This document shows, in pieces, positions 1 to 8,752 of a stretch of DNA of 64,000 nucleotides; within the stretch, counting starts at the first letter, position 1; each line of letters starts with the position of its first letter. Source of the DNA: Lachnospiraceae bacterium (lineage in GTDB: Bacteria; Bacillota_A; Clostridia; Lachnospirales; Lachnospiraceae); NCBI GenBank assembly GCA_016291475.1, contig JAEEXJ010000003.1, forward strand, positions 3,754 through 67,753, given 5' to 3'. Made by a program: the position numbers and the translations under genes. The notes under the pieces were generated by a model. That model had not been told where the DNA came from and made no database searches. It saw nothing but the letters and a program-made list of their open reading frames with translations.

Positions 1-93
1 ATCGGATGCTTTCATTGCATGATCGTCATCGGTTTTCTTTTTAAGAAGATCCAGGATCAGCAGAATCCTGGTCTTATTGTTATATATATTCAT
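1..93 (-). CDS. N-terminus of a probable WYL/YafY-type transcriptional regulator (partial)
   Basis: Only the first 31 codons lie in the window; the gene runs off the left edge. The ATG at 91-93 opens a reading frame beginning MNIYNNKTRILLILDLLKK. This pattern (N-K-T-R-I-L-x-I-L-D-x-L) is typical of the first helix of the winged-helix domain of WYL-domain regulators in Lachnospiraceae. No good ribosome-binding site is visible in front of it. A hairpin at 125-153 separates it from the small membrane protein upstream. Family assignment is inference from a short stretch; ligand and targets cannot be judged. Confidence 0.55.
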   Translation of the reverse strand, partial: MNIYNNKTRILLILDLLKKKTDDDHAMKASD

Positions 94-124
94 GTTATAT
101 ATTGCATTAAAAGGTGAAAAAAAT

Positions 125-153
125 AAAAGGATACGAACCTGCCGTATCCTTTT
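125..153 (-). terminator. Rho-independent terminator after the small membrane protein gene
   Basis: An 11-bp perfect stem (AAAAGGATACG / CGTATCCTTTT, arms 125-135 and 143-153) with a 7-base loop is followed on the minus strand by a T-rich run. It lies 10 bases after the stop of the gene at 163-339. Confidence 0.8.
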
Positions 154-162
154 TAAATCCTA

Positions 163-339
163 TCAATTATCGGATCCGGATGTAACAGCTTCTGAAGAAA
201 CTTCCTGAACCGATTTTGCGTCCTTCCTGTTCCTCAGTATTCTGCCTACTGTAAATCCGAGTGCTGCCACTGCGACGATGATCACCATGAGAAGCAGGTA
301 AGACAAAAATGAATTTGAAAAAGCAATAAATTTATCCAT
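163..339 (-). CDS. Small single-pass membrane protein, 58 aa
   Basis: A short gene that starts at the ATG at 337-339, with GGAGG spaced 7 bases before it, and ends in TGA at 163-165. The product begins MDKFIAFSNSFLSYLLLMVI. One hydrophobic segment (about residues 12-31) is followed by an Arg/Lys-rich stretch (GRILRNRKD), so the C-terminus should be cytoplasmic by the positive-inside rule. The tail is Ser/Thr/Val rich. I do not recognise the family. The good ribosome site, complete frame and own terminator make it a likely real gene. Confidence 0.7.
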   Translation of the reverse strand: MDKFIAFSNSFLSYLLLMVIIVAVAALGFTVGRILRNRKDAKSVQEVSSEAVTSGSDN

Positions 340-420
340 AGCAAACCTCCGAAGGCTGACTACATATTGTACGGAAAAATCGTGGCAAATGCCTCATAAA
401 CACACTATTTAGTATACCTT

Positions 421-2103
421 TTAGATGGCTTTAGAGTCAAGGGAAGCGCATATTTTTTCGCTCTTTGCGATAACCTCCTCGGGAAAGCCGTTTTTCCTTA
501 AAAGAGCTATCGCATTGGTACTTACAGAGGGACCATTTTCAAGCTTGTATGTAAATAAAACGTCATCTCCCTCTATTTTCTCACTGAAATGAACATTTTC
601 ATAAGCATCGGCCGCCAAAGTTGTAAGCTCATGGTCATGTGTTGCCGCAAAAACTAGTACTCCCCGTTCCCTGAGATAGTGAAGAACCGCATCGGCAGCA
701 GCTATTCTTTCGGCCGTATTCGTCCCTTTAAATATCTCATCTATAAAGCATATAACAGGTTTATCCGACTTTCCGGATGCATCCACGATCCTCTTAAGAC
801 TTCTGATTTCAGCCATAAAGTAGCTCTCGCCCTTCAAGATCGAATCATTTACAGCAATCGATGAATAAATCGTAAAAAGAGAACCTTCGTATGCTTTGGC
901 GGGACAAGTGGAAATTGTCCGTGCAAGAATGGCATTTACTGCGATCATCCTCATATATGTGGATTTTCCGCTGGCATTTGAACCGGTTATAAGAATACCG
1001 CCCTCATTATGTACATCGTTGGGAACCGGTGAATCCAAAAGCGGATTAAAGCCGTCTTTTATCGTAATTGAAGCTTTATCGGTAAAAACCGGTCTGCAGC
1101 ATGCGCCCTTGCTCTCAAGAAATGCCCGATAAGATGAAATTGCCAGACACATATCGAGAAAACCGGTCTGTTCGTATGCCCTGAGAATGGTATCTTTGGA
1201 TGAACCGATCTTACCGAGAAGAATCTGTGCCGCAATAAGATCAAAATGGAATAAAAGATTAATATATGTAAAAAGCATTGAAAAGATCCCGCCGGTGGAA
1301 TTCGACCCGGAATTGATCACAAGTGCGGAAAATGTGGTTTGTAATCTGATCTTTTTAAGTTCATCCGAAAGTTCCGAAATAAGTTTTCCCGTCTCGGTAT
1401 CTCCTCCCGAAGGAAGCACTTTTCCCATGGATGCAAGTCCCATGATCATTGAAAAACCGCTTAAACATTCATCCGCTTTCCTTTTAAAAGAAAAATAGGA
1501 AGAAACCTGAAGAAGAATGATAACAAATATAAATAAGACACCGGCTACAGGTTTAAGGAAGGTAAGTATAAAGGCAACAATATATAAAACATCACAAAGT
1601 ATATGAAAAAACGGATTCAATATTCTATCCGTAGAAAGTATCTTATCCAAATATTCGGGAAGAGATCTGTCTTTAACAAATCCCAGCTCATGAAGAGCTT
1701 TCCCCAGCGATAGTCTGAGAGATTCATCTTCATACAGTTCACTTATGATACTGTCAGTGTGAGAAATCTCCTCCTCCGTACACGAAAGATCATGAAGCCT
1801 TCTGTAAAGGTATTCCTCTCCTGCGGAACTGAGACAATTATCCATCTGAAGGAAGATATCTTCCATACCTGTATCAGACCATGTAAGTTCGTCGAGATAA
1901 TCTCCTTCTTCTTTTGAAGTCAGAAATTTTTCAAGATTGATCTTAAGTGAATCCACGCGTGCCTCGTTCAGTCTTCTGCGAGAAGCCTTTCCGAAAGAAT
2001 CACGAATAAAAGAGGCAATCTTCTCAGATTCCTCTTTGGCCATTCTGATCCCGCTGATGATCAGAAGTATTAAGATTATAAAAATAAAAATTATTCCGTA
2101 CAT
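421..2103 (-). CDS. Membrane-anchored MutS-like ATPase
   Basis: Homologue of the ATPase half of MutS, about 560 aa. Walker A (GSNASGKST, near residue 370) and Walker B with the following signature (CFIDEIFKGTNTAER, near 450) are intact, as is the downstream ATHDHEL segment. The mismatch-recognition and connector domains of true MutS are missing. The N-terminus (YGIIFIFIILILLIISGI) is a membrane anchor and a second hydrophobic pair lies around 170-215. These features match the MutS-related membrane proteins of Clostridia, whose function is not established. I chose ATG 2103 because the in-frame TTG at 2130 lies inside the preceding terminator; no strong ribosome site is visible for either. The upstream gene is the purine permease. 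Confidence 0.8.
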   Translation of the reverse strand: MYGIIFIFIILILLIISGIRMAKEESEKIASFIRDSFGKASRRRLNEARVDSLKINLEKFLTSKEEGDYLDELTWSDTGMEDIFLQMDNCLSSAGEEYLYRRLHDLSCTEEEISHTDSIISELYEDESLRLSLGKALHELGFVKDRSLPEYLDKILSTDRILNPFFHILCDVLYIVAFILTFLKPVAGVLFIFVIILLQVSSYFSFKRKADECLSGFSMIMGLASMGKVLPSGGDTETGKLISELSDELKKIRLQTTFSALVINSGSNSTGGIFSMLFTYINLLFHFDLIAAQILLGKIGSSKDTILRAYEQTGFLDMCLAISSYRAFLESKGACCRPVFTDKASITIKDGFNPLLDSPVPNDVHNEGGILITGSNASGKSTYMRMIAVNAILARTISTCPAKAYEGSLFTIYSSIAVNDSILKGESYFMAEIRSLKRIVDASGKSDKPVICFIDEIFKGTNTAERIAAADAVLHYLRERGVLVFAATHDHELTTLAADAYENVHFSEKIEGDDVLFTYKLENGPSVSTNAIALLRKNGFPEEVIAKSEKICASLDSKAI

Positions 2104-2114
2104 ATCATAAAAAA

Positions 2115-2144
2115 GCCCTGCAAGAAGCAAACTCCCTGCAGGGC
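2115..2144 (-). terminator. Terminator after the purine permease gene
   Basis: An 8-bp perfect stem (GCCCTGCA / TGCAGGGC, 2115-2122 and 2137-2144) is followed on the minus strand by six T. It starts 7 bases after the permease stop and reaches to within 12 bases of the MutS-like gene's ATG. Confidence 0.8.
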
Positions 2145-2150
2145 ATATTA

Positions 2151-3512
2151 TTAAAGAACTGCGTACTTAATGATGAACAAAACTGCAAGAACAGCCATAA
2201 GGGGCTTGATCTTCTTAGCATTGCCGGTGCAAAGATTGATGACAACGTAAGAGATAACTCCGATGCAGATACCGTCTGAAATGCTGTAAACAAGAGGCAT
2301 TACGAGAAGTGCAAGGAAAGCGGGAATTGCCTCGGTAGGATCCTTAAGGTCGATACCTGTAATCGAACCCATCATAAGGAATCCGACGAATACAAGCGCG
2401 GGAGCGGTTGCAAATCCGGGGATTGATATGAAGAGGGGAGAAAGTACAAGGGATACAAGGAAAAGGATTCCGGTAACAACAGAGGTAAGTCCGGTACGTC
2501 CGCCTGCAGATACGCCCGATGAGCTTTCTACAAAAGTGGTGGTGGTGGAAGTTCCGAGAACCGCACCTGCGCTGGTAGCGATAGCATCAGCAAGAAGTGC
2601 GGGACGAATTCTGGGAAGCTTTCCGTCCTTATCGAGCATATCAGCCTTGTCAGCACATCCGATGAGTGTTCCGAGAGTATCGAATACATCTACGAAAAGG
2701 AATGCAAGCATGATAACTACGAAATCAATTGCATTGAAAGACTCAAATGCAGCCGATGAGAAACATGCACCGAAGGTCTCACCAATGGATTTAAACGAGA
2801 AGCTTGCAAAAGAGCTGGGAATGGTTGTATAAAATCCGTTTGCGGGATCCGGAGTGTAGAGTCCCGTAAGTTCGAAAAGAATTCCGAGTATCCAGGTCGC
2901 AAAGATACCTATAAGGATGGCACCCTTAACCTTTTTGACATGAAGGATCGCAATAATAAGAACACCGATAATGGTAAGAAGAGCCCATGCACCGGTAGTA
3001 TGGAATTCAGACTTAAAAGGAACGATCGTAACAAGAGTAGCACCGCCGACAACGACTTTACCGTTCTGAAGTCCGATAAATGCTACGAAAAGTCCGATAC
3101 CAACAGATACACCCTTTTTAAGCTGAAGCGGAATAGCGTTGAAAATTGCTTCTCTTACGGGAGTTACGGAAAGAACTACGAAAATAAGGCCTTCGATAAA
3201 TACCGCAAAAAGAGCAAACTGCCAGGAATAACCCATTGATCCGCAAACGGTGTATGCAAAATATGCATTAAGACCGAGTCCGGGTGCAAGGGCAAAGGGA
3301 TAATTGGCCATAAAAGCCATGCACATGGTTCCGATGAAAGCGGAAAGTGCGGTAGCGATGAGAATAGCCTGGTCATTCATTCCTGATGCGGAAAGAATAC
3401 TGGGGTTGACAGCCAGGATATAGGCCATCGCCATGAAGGTTGTAATACCGGCAATGACTTCTGTTTTAACGTCGGTACCATTCTCCTTCAGTTTAAAAGT
3501 TTTTTCTAACAT
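2151..3512 (-). CDS. pbuG: NCS2-family purine (guanine/hypoxanthine) permease
   Basis: Polytopic membrane transporter of 453 aa, the usual length for the AzgA/PbuG branch of the NCS2 nucleobase transporters, which import hypoxanthine, guanine or adenine with protons. It shows the conserved opening (TTFMAMAYILAVNPSILS), the FVDVFDTLGTLIG stretch and GTSTTTTFVESSSGVSAGGRTG, all hallmarks of this branch. About 12-13 hydrophobic segments are visible. Start ATG 3512 has AGGAAGGAGATC in front. It follows the purine and pyrimidine salvage genes, which fits base uptake. No purine riboswitch is recognisable in the 80-bp gap upstream, so control is probably through the upstream operon. The symbol is by family; exact substrate is inference. 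Confidence 0.85.
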   Translation of the reverse strand: MLEKTFKLKENGTDVKTEVIAGITTFMAMAYILAVNPSILSASGMNDQAILIATALSAFIGTMCMAFMANYPFALAPGLGLNAYFAYTVCGSMGYSWQFALFAVFIEGLIFVVLSVTPVREAIFNAIPLQLKKGVSVGIGLFVAFIGLQNGKVVVGGATLVTIVPFKSEFHTTGAWALLTIIGVLIIAILHVKKVKGAILIGIFATWILGILFELTGLYTPDPANGFYTTIPSSFASFSFKSIGETFGACFSSAAFESFNAIDFVVIMLAFLFVDVFDTLGTLIGCADKADMLDKDGKLPRIRPALLADAIATSAGAVLGTSTTTTFVESSSGVSAGGRTGLTSVVTGILFLVSLVLSPLFISIPGFATAPALVFVGFLMMGSITGIDLKDPTEAIPAFLALLVMPLVYSISDGICIGVISYVVINLCTGNAKKIKPLMAVLAVLFIIKYAVL

Positions 3513-3546
3513 ATGATCTCCTTCCTCTCTACGAGAGTGAAATATT

Positions 3547-3587
3547 CCGGCGCATGCCGGTTTATTATCATCGGTTTAACAACCGAT
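3547..3587 (-). other. Two tandem hairpins between amidohydrolase and permease genes
   Basis: Arms 3570-3576/3581-3587 (ATCGGTT/AACCGAT) and 3547-3551/3556-3560 (CCGGC/GCCGG) can form two adjacent hairpins in the minus-strand transcript, 27 bases before the permease ribosome site. Neither has a clear T-run, so this may be a processing or weak attenuation element rather than a full terminator. Confidence 0.35.
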
Positions 3588-3592
3588 AATTT

Positions 3593-4891
3593 TCAGATCT
3601 CACTTGTTATACGCCTTGTCCTCGTCTGACACCTGTAGATTATCTCTTCGGGATCGAAGCCAAGGTCATATTCACCCTTATAAAAGAGTACTTTCCCCGC
3701 GACCAAAGTCATTATAACATCAGAAGTGCTTCCTGAATAAACAATATTTTTAACAATATTGTTAACGGGCTGCATATTGGGTTTGTTAAGGTCTAAAAGT
3801 ATCAGATCCGCCGGATTTCCTTCCTTAACAAGACCCGAATCTTCGTATCCCATGCAAGAAGCCGAACCCTTAACAGCCATATCAAGGATCACGGATGCAT
3901 CAAGGCATGAAGCATCATCTTCGCGTAATTTGCAAAGCACGCTTGTCAGATACATTTCCTTGAACATATTCAGAGAATTATTGCTGGCAGGTCCGTCCGT
4001 CCCCAGAGCCAGTCCCACTTTTTTATCGTAAAGCTTTTTAAGAGGAGCTATACCGCTGGCAAGCTTGCAGTTTGAGCCGGAGTTTATGACAGCATATATA
4101 TTCTTAGATGCCATAAGATCCATCTCTTCATCGGTCAAATGCACCCCGTGGTAGATCGCACCGCCCTTATCAAACAGTCCCAGTGAATCAAGATACATAA
4201 GAGGGGTTTTGCCGTATCTGCCGACGCACTCTTCCACCTCAGATCTTGTTTCAGATAAATGACAATAAAAAGGACAATCCAGAGACTTGATAACTCCGAA
4301 CAGTTCTTCAAGAAGATCCTTTGAACATGTATATTCGGCATGAATGCCGGCTTTAAAGGTGATCAAAGGGTCATATGTATTAAGTACTTTATACGCTTCT
4401 TCCAGTTCCTTTATAGAAAAAGTAAAATCGTTAAGGCCCGAAACAATGGCACATCTCATACCCGCCTGAGAAAAAACTTCTGCGGTGACGTATGGCCTCA
4501 GATACATATCCATTGCGGAAACAATTCCACCGGACACATATTCCATGATCGCAAGCGACTGGAAATCGGCTATATCTTCATCCGTAAGTCTGGCTTCATT
4601 AGGGAAAATATCTTCTTTAAGCCATAAAGGAGTGGGTTTATCGTCAGCAAGTGATCTTAAGAAAGTCATTGCAGAATGAGTATGAGCGTTGTTAAAGCCC
4701 CTCATGAGAAGATTCCCCTGACAATCTATCACCCTGTCAAAAACTATTCCCGTATTTTGATGGGACAGTTCGTTATCGTCATAATAGATCACATTGGAAA
4801 TAATGCCGCCCGAAATAATCACTTCGCCTTTCCTCAGCGAAGCGTGTCCGTCCAGATCCAGGATTGCGGCATTATAGAGTCGTATATTCAT
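3593..4891 (-). CDS. Amidohydrolase of the SAH/MTA deaminase (TrzA/MtaD) family
   Basis: Metal-dependent hydrolase of 432 aa. The metal ligands of the subfamily are present: HTH in FNNAHTHSAM near residue 65, the His of YHGVHLTDEE and the Asp of LGTDGPASNN. N- and C-terminal small beta segments flank the TIM barrel. Family members deaminate 5'-methylthioadenosine, S-adenosylhomocysteine or guanine-like substrates. The neighbouring nucleoside genes support a purine-type substrate but do not say which one. It is 7 bases downstream of cytidine deaminase and probably cotranscribed. Start ATG 4891 is preceded by a GAGAAAGA-type site. Confidence 0.8.
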   Translation of the reverse strand: MNIRLYNAAILDLDGHASLRKGEVIISGGIISNVIYYDDNELSHQNTGIVFDRVIDCQGNLLMRGFNNAHTHSAMTFLRSLADDKPTPLWLKEDIFPNEARLTDEDIADFQSLAIMEYVSGGIVSAMDMYLRPYVTAEVFSQAGMRCAIVSGLNDFTFSIKELEEAYKVLNTYDPLITFKAGIHAEYTCSKDLLEELFGVIKSLDCPFYCHLSETRSEVEECVGRYGKTPLMYLDSLGLFDKGGAIYHGVHLTDEEMDLMASKNIYAVINSGSNCKLASGIAPLKKLYDKKVGLALGTDGPASNNSLNMFKEMYLTSVLCKLREDDASCLDASVILDMAVKGSASCMGYEDSGLVKEGNPADLILLDLNKPNMQPVNNIVKNIVYSGSTSDVIMTLVAGKVLFYKGEYDLGFDPEEIIYRCQTRTRRITSEI

Positions 4892-4898
4892 ATCTTTC

Positions 4899-5321
4899 TC
4901 ACTTTATGGAATCTGCTGAAAAGCTTTCGGGAAGAAGTTCCCCAAGTGTAAAGACTTTTTTATCATCAATGCTTCTTGCTACGATAACCTTCATGTCGGA
5001 TGATCCGAATTCCGAAAGGAACTGCCTGCATACTCCGCAGGGATAAGCATAATCCTTAAGTTCTTTAGCATCCTTCATGCCACCGACTATGGCAATAGCC
5101 TTGAATTCATTACTTCCTTCACTGACAGCTTTGAGAGCCGCGCATCTCTCGGCACAGATAGTGGCACCGTATGAAGAATTCTCTACATTGCAGCCTCGGT
5201 AAATCTCACCGTCCGAAGTAAGCAGTGCGGCGCCTACTGCATAGCCGGAATATTTACAATAGCTTTTGGTTCTGGCTTCAAAAGCATTTATTATAAGAGT
5301 TTGGATCAGTTCTTCATCCAT
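4899..5321 (-). CDS. cdd: Cytidine deaminase
   Basis: Zinc enzyme that converts cytidine and deoxycytidine to uridine and deoxyuridine. The homotetrameric-type length (140 aa) and zinc motifs are clear: CAERCAALKA with catalytic Glu, and PCGVCRQFL with two zinc Cys. FxxxNVENSSYGATICAER-type spacing is conserved. Two more start codons lie just upstream in frame (GTG 5330, ATG 5327), but ATG 5321 has AAGGTGA at the best distance. It is 10 bases after punA in the same run of salvage genes. Confidence 0.93.
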   Translation of the reverse strand: MDEELIQTLIINAFEARTKSYCKYSGYAVGAALLTSDGEIYRGCNVENSSYGATICAERCAALKAVSEGSNEFKAIAIVGGMKDAKELKDYAYPCGVCRQFLSEFGSSDMKVIVARSIDDKKVFTLGELLPESFSADSIK

Positions 5322-5331
5322 GATCATCACC

Positions 5332-6153
5332 TTAAAAAGCAGCTATCGAACCTCTGACAAGATTTTCGAATCTGACAGCAACCGAATTTGCGGCTTTCTG
5401 AACCTCTTCATGATTAAGCTCTTCACCTGTAATCCCTGCAGCCATATTGCTGATACAGGATATTCCGCAAACCCTCATACCCATATGTCTTGCAGCTATG
5501 GCCTCGATAGCGGTACTCATTCCGACAGCACTTCCTCCAAGCAATCTGAGAGCCTTAACGTCGGAAGGTGATTCATAAGAGGGTCCGCTGAGCTGTACAT
5601 AAACTCCCTTGAACAGTTCGCTGTTTTGCTCGGAAGCCTTATCGGTGATTATCCTGCAAAGTTCTTCATCATATATCCTGGTCATATCCGGAAATCTGGT
5701 CCCGAGCTCATCTATATTAGGGCCTATAAGCGGATTTCTGACCAGGAAAGATATCTGGTCTTCAATAAGCATAAGGCATCCCGGATGGAAGCTTTCATTT
5801 ATACCGCCTGCAGCATTCGTAAGGAAAAGGATCTTAGCTCCGAGAAGTCCCATAAGTCTGATAGGCATCACAACATCCGAAGGATCATAGCCTTCATACA
5901 TGTGAACTCTGCCCTTCATGCAGACTATCTTCTTATCTCCGTCATATCCGAAGATAAACTTTCCGGAATGGCCCTGAACGGTAGAAACGGGAAATCCGGG
6001 AAGTTCCGAATAAGGAATCTCACAAACAGGTTTGATGGAATCCGCATAACCGCCCAGGCCCGATCCAAGTACAAGGGCAATATCAGGCACAAAATCGGCT
6101 ATCTTACGTACAGCATCGACGGCCTTTTGGAGCTTTTCGTATTCTTTACTCAT
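5332..6153 (-). CDS. punA: Purine nucleoside phosphorylase, trimeric type
   Basis: Phosphorolysis of inosine and guanosine to free base and ribose 1-phosphate. At 273 aa it matches the trimeric PNP family. Motifs visible in order: phosphate-binding LVLGSGLGGYAD near residue 27, GHSGKF, TNAAGGINESFHPG, GPSYESPSD and the base/ribose region GMSTAIEAIAARHMG. The ATG overlaps the tyrS stop by 4 bases (ATGA), so the two are translationally coupled. It feeds free bases to salvage beside cytidine deaminase and the purine permease. Confidence 0.93.
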   Translation of the reverse strand: MSKEYEKLQKAVDAVRKIADFVPDIALVLGSGLGGYADSIKPVCEIPYSELPGFPVSTVQGHSGKFIFGYDGDKKIVCMKGRVHMYEGYDPSDVVMPIRLMGLLGAKILFLTNAAGGINESFHPGCLMLIEDQISFLVRNPLIGPNIDELGTRFPDMTRIYDEELCRIITDKASEQNSELFKGVYVQLSGPSYESPSDVKALRLLGGSAVGMSTAIEAIAARHMGMRVCGISCISNMAAGITGEELNHEEVQKAANSVAVRFENLVRGSIAAF

Positions 6154-7373
6154 GAAGTCACCTTTTTGTATGCTTTTTTACCGCGTCTTACAATTTTTCC
6201 GTCCTTAAGATCCTCGGCACTGTAAAGAGTCTTGATGTCCGTTACCTTCTCATCGTCTACGGTAACACCGCCCTGTTCAACGGCACGGCGCGCTTCGTTT
6301 CTGGTGGGGCAAAGACCGGCTTTAACAAGAATACCGAGAATATCGATCTTACCGTCCCTGTAATCTGCGTCTTCGATCTTAACGGTAGGAATATCGGCAT
6401 TTGAAAGATCTCCGCCACCGAAAAGAGCAGCAGATCCCGCTTCTGCCTTATCGGCTTCCTCTTTACCGTGTACAAGCTCGGTAAGTTCATGTGCAAGGAT
6501 CTTCTTCGCATCATTGATCCTGGAATCATCCCACTTTTCGATCTCTTCGATCTTTTCAAGAGGAAGGAATGTGAGCATTCTCAGGCACTTAAATACATCG
6601 GCATCTCCGACGTTTCTCCAGTACTGATAGAAATCGAAAGGTGAAGTCTTATTGGGATCCAGCCATACGGCATTTCCCGCTGTCTTACCCATCTTATTAC
6701 CGTTGGAATCGGTAAGAAGGGTGATTGTCATGGCATGAGCGTCCTTACCGAGTTTTCTTCTGATAAGCTCGGTGCCGCCCAGCATATTGCTCCACTGATC
6801 GTCTCCGCCGAACTCAAGGTTACAATTGTATTTCTGGAACATGTAATAGAAGTCGTAAGACTGCATTATCATGTAGTTGAACTCAAGGAATGAAAGTCCC
6901 TTTTCCATTCTCTGCTTATAGCACTCTGCTCTGAGCATATTATTAACAGAGAAACAAGCACCGACTTCACGAAGCAGCTCAATATAGTTAAGATTCATGA
7001 GCCAGTCGGCATTGTTGACCATAAGCGCTTTGCCTTCGCCGAAATCAATGAATTTCTCCATCTGCTTCTTAAAACACTCGGCATTATGATCGATATCTTC
7101 TCTGGTAAGCATCTTTCTCATATCACTTCTTCCGGAAGGATCACCGATCATGGTTGTACCGCCTCCGATAAGAGCGATGGGCTTATTACCCGCCTCCTGA
7201 AGCCTCTTCATGAGAGTAAGAGCCATAAAATGTCCGGCGGTAAGTGAATCTGCGGTACAGTCAAAACCGATATAAAACGTCGCTTTTCCGTTATTGATAA
7301 GATCTCTGATCTGGTTTTCGTCAGTAGTCTGAGCAATTAGGCCTCTGGCCTGAAGCTCTTCATAAATACCCAT
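6150..7373 (-). CDS. tyrS: Tyrosyl-tRNA synthetase
   Basis: Class I aminoacyl-tRNA synthetase of 407 aa. The bacterial TyrRS signatures are visible: GFDCTADSLTAGHF (HIGH-like), GGDDQWSNM in the tyrosine pocket, KMGKTAGNAVWLD (KMSKS-like) and a C-terminal S4 RNA-binding domain (NEARRAVEQGGVTVDD). Start ATG 7373 follows AAAGGAG. There is no T-box leader in the short upstream gap, which is unusual for Firmicute tyrS but not unique. Heads the nucleoside-salvage operon. Confidence 0.96.
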   Translation of the reverse strand: MGIYEELQARGLIAQTTDENQIRDLINNGKATFYIGFDCTADSLTAGHFMALTLMKRLQEAGNKPIALIGGGTTMIGDPSGRSDMRKMLTREDIDHNAECFKKQMEKFIDFGEGKALMVNNADWLMNLNYIELLREVGACFSVNNMLRAECYKQRMEKGLSFLEFNYMIMQSYDFYYMFQKYNCNLEFGGDDQWSNMLGGTELIRRKLGKDAHAMTITLLTDSNGNKMGKTAGNAVWLDPNKTSPFDFYQYWRNVGDADVFKCLRMLTFLPLEKIEEIEKWDDSRINDAKKILAHELTELVHGKEEADKAEAGSAALFGGGDLSNADIPTVKIEDADYRDGKIDILGILVKAGLCPTRNEARRAVEQGGVTVDDEKVTDIKTLYSAEDLKDGKIVRRGKKAYKKVTS

Positions 7374-7406
7374 TTTAAAAAATCTCCTTTATCAAAAATA
7401 TATCCT

Positions 7407-7435
7407 ATTATACTAAAATCCCGAAGGATTAACAT
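7407..7435 (-). promoter_or_regulatory. Candidate promoter for the tyrS salvage operon
   Basis: A perfect TATAAT (minus strand, 7407-7412) lies 34 bases before the tyrS start. The -35 at 17-base spacing (ATGTTA, 7430-7435) is poor. A short UUCG-type hairpin (AATCC-TTCG-GGATT) sits in the spacer. Confidence 0.45.
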
Positions 7436-7453
7436 TACTCTTACAGTATAAAT

Positions 7454-8662
7454 TTATCTGTTTTCCATCAGTTTGCTCATAGCCTTGTCCAGACCGCTTA
7501 CAGACAGCTTATACATGGGAAACATCTGCTTAAGTACTGTTTCTATCTCTCTCCACGGAGCGGCGCCGGGGGCCATCTTGGGATTGAGCCACACCACCTT
7601 TTTATAATGCCTTTTCAGGGATTTAAGCCACTCTTCACCGCTGTATCCGTCATTGGGGCCTCTGTAATTACCCGTATCCGAATAAAATTCCTCGGGAGCC
7701 ATCGCAGCATCACCAACTATTATAACCTTATAATCCTTATCCGTGTTACGGAAAAGCCAGTTAGTTTCGACCCAGTCACCGTTTTCACATTCAGGAGTCT
7801 TATAAACATGGGAATAAATGCAATTATGGAAATAATAGCACTTAACCTCTTTATAGTGGTTACTCTTATTCACGGCCTGGAATAATTCGTTCAAAAGGGA
7901 CGAATATGGGATCATTGTTCCGCCGGAATCCATCAAAAGAAGCAGCTTAACGGAGTTCTTCCTGGGCTTTCTCATTTCTATCTTAAGAACCCCGCCCTGA
8001 TTACAGGTCTCATCAACCGTTTTATCAATATCCAGTTCTCTTTCATTAGTATCAAGCCTTGACGAGAACTGTCTGAGGCGTCTGAAAGCAAGCTGGAACT
8101 GTCTGTTAGTCATAACGCGGTCGTCTCTGAAGTCACGATATTTTCTGGCACCCATGACCGCAAAAGCAGACTGATAACCGGTCATTCCACCTACCCTTAC
8201 ACCGCCTATATTACCTCCGGTATTTCCGAAGGAGGTCTTTCCCATTGTTCCAATCCAGAAAGATCCGCCGTTATGTTCGGAATCCTGATCCTTAAGACGC
8301 TGTTTAAATTTCTGTTCAACGTCGTCTTTATCTATTATTATGCCTTCGCCTTCCATTTTATTGAGATGGTCTTTTGCCTCCATCTCGGCAAGTTGCATCA
8401 TATCGGATTTATCAAGCCATCTGAGCATCTCCGCACCGACTTCCGGGTCGCTCTGCGCAGCCTTAAAGCACTCATCAAAGGCTTCATCATACTTGTCAAA
8501 ATCAGTCTCGCTCTTAACAAGTATCATCTTGGCACCATAATAAAACCTTGAAAGCGAACCACCTATAAGTCCGCTGTTCAGGGCATTCATAAGATCAAGC
8601 CACTCACCGAGAGTAACGTTAATCCCATGCTTTCTTAAGCTTTCAAAAAAATTCAAAAACAT
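7454..8662 (-). CDS. VWA domain protein, CoxE-like, partner of a MoxR ATPase
   Basis: A 402-aa protein whose C-terminal half is a von Willebrand A-like domain (KLLLLMDSGGTM, MIDAS-like DxG(S/T)-type loop slightly altered to DSGGT). The N-terminal half is helical and acidic, starting FLNFFESLRKHGINVTLGEW as in CoxE-like proteins. VWA/MoxR pairs act as chaperone-like systems that load metals or assemble complexes; that is family knowledge, and the target here is unknown. I start it at ATG 8662; an in-frame GTG lies at 8695, and neither has a strong ribosome site. The MoxR gene is 90 bases upstream, with a hairpin between them. Confidence 0.8.
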   Translation of the reverse strand: MFLNFFESLRKHGINVTLGEWLDLMNALNSGLIGGSLSRFYYGAKMILVKSETDFDKYDEAFDECFKAAQSDPEVGAEMLRWLDKSDMMQLAEMEAKDHLNKMEGEGIIIDKDDVEQKFKQRLKDQDSEHNGGSFWIGTMGKTSFGNTGGNIGGVRVGGMTGYQSAFAVMGARKYRDFRDDRVMTNRQFQLAFRRLRQFSSRLDTNERELDIDKTVDETCNQGGVLKIEMRKPRKNSVKLLLLMDSGGTMIPYSSLLNELFQAVNKSNHYKEVKCYYFHNCIYSHVYKTPECENGDWVETNWLFRNTDKDYKVIIVGDAAMAPEEFYSDTGNYRGPNDGYSGEEWLKSLKRHYKKVVWLNPKMAPGAAPWREIETVLKQMFPMYKLSVSGLDKAMSKLMENR

Positions 8663-8690
8663 ACAATAAACAAGTAAATATTTCTTCGCA

Positions 8691-8720
8691 GGCACCCGAC
8701 GTCAACGGATTTTCGGTGCC
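8691..8720 (-). other. Hairpin in the moxR-VWA intergenic gap
   Basis: Perfect 6-bp arms (GGCACC 8691-8696, GGTGCC 8715-8720) enclose 18 bases that contain the palindrome GACGTC. It has no T-run, so it is not a simple terminator; it could pace or process the transcript between the two genes. Confidence 0.35.
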
Positions 8721-8752
8721 ACTCGCCCGTAAAATTTTAAGAGCTAATATTT

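Noticed and set aside
3513..3592. Possible purine riboswitch before the permease
   Set aside because: The short gap has two hairpins but none of the conserved loop sequences of the purine aptamer.
7374..7453. Possible T-box leader for tyrS
   Set aside because: The gap is about 80 bases, too short, and no T-box sequence or specifier stem is present.
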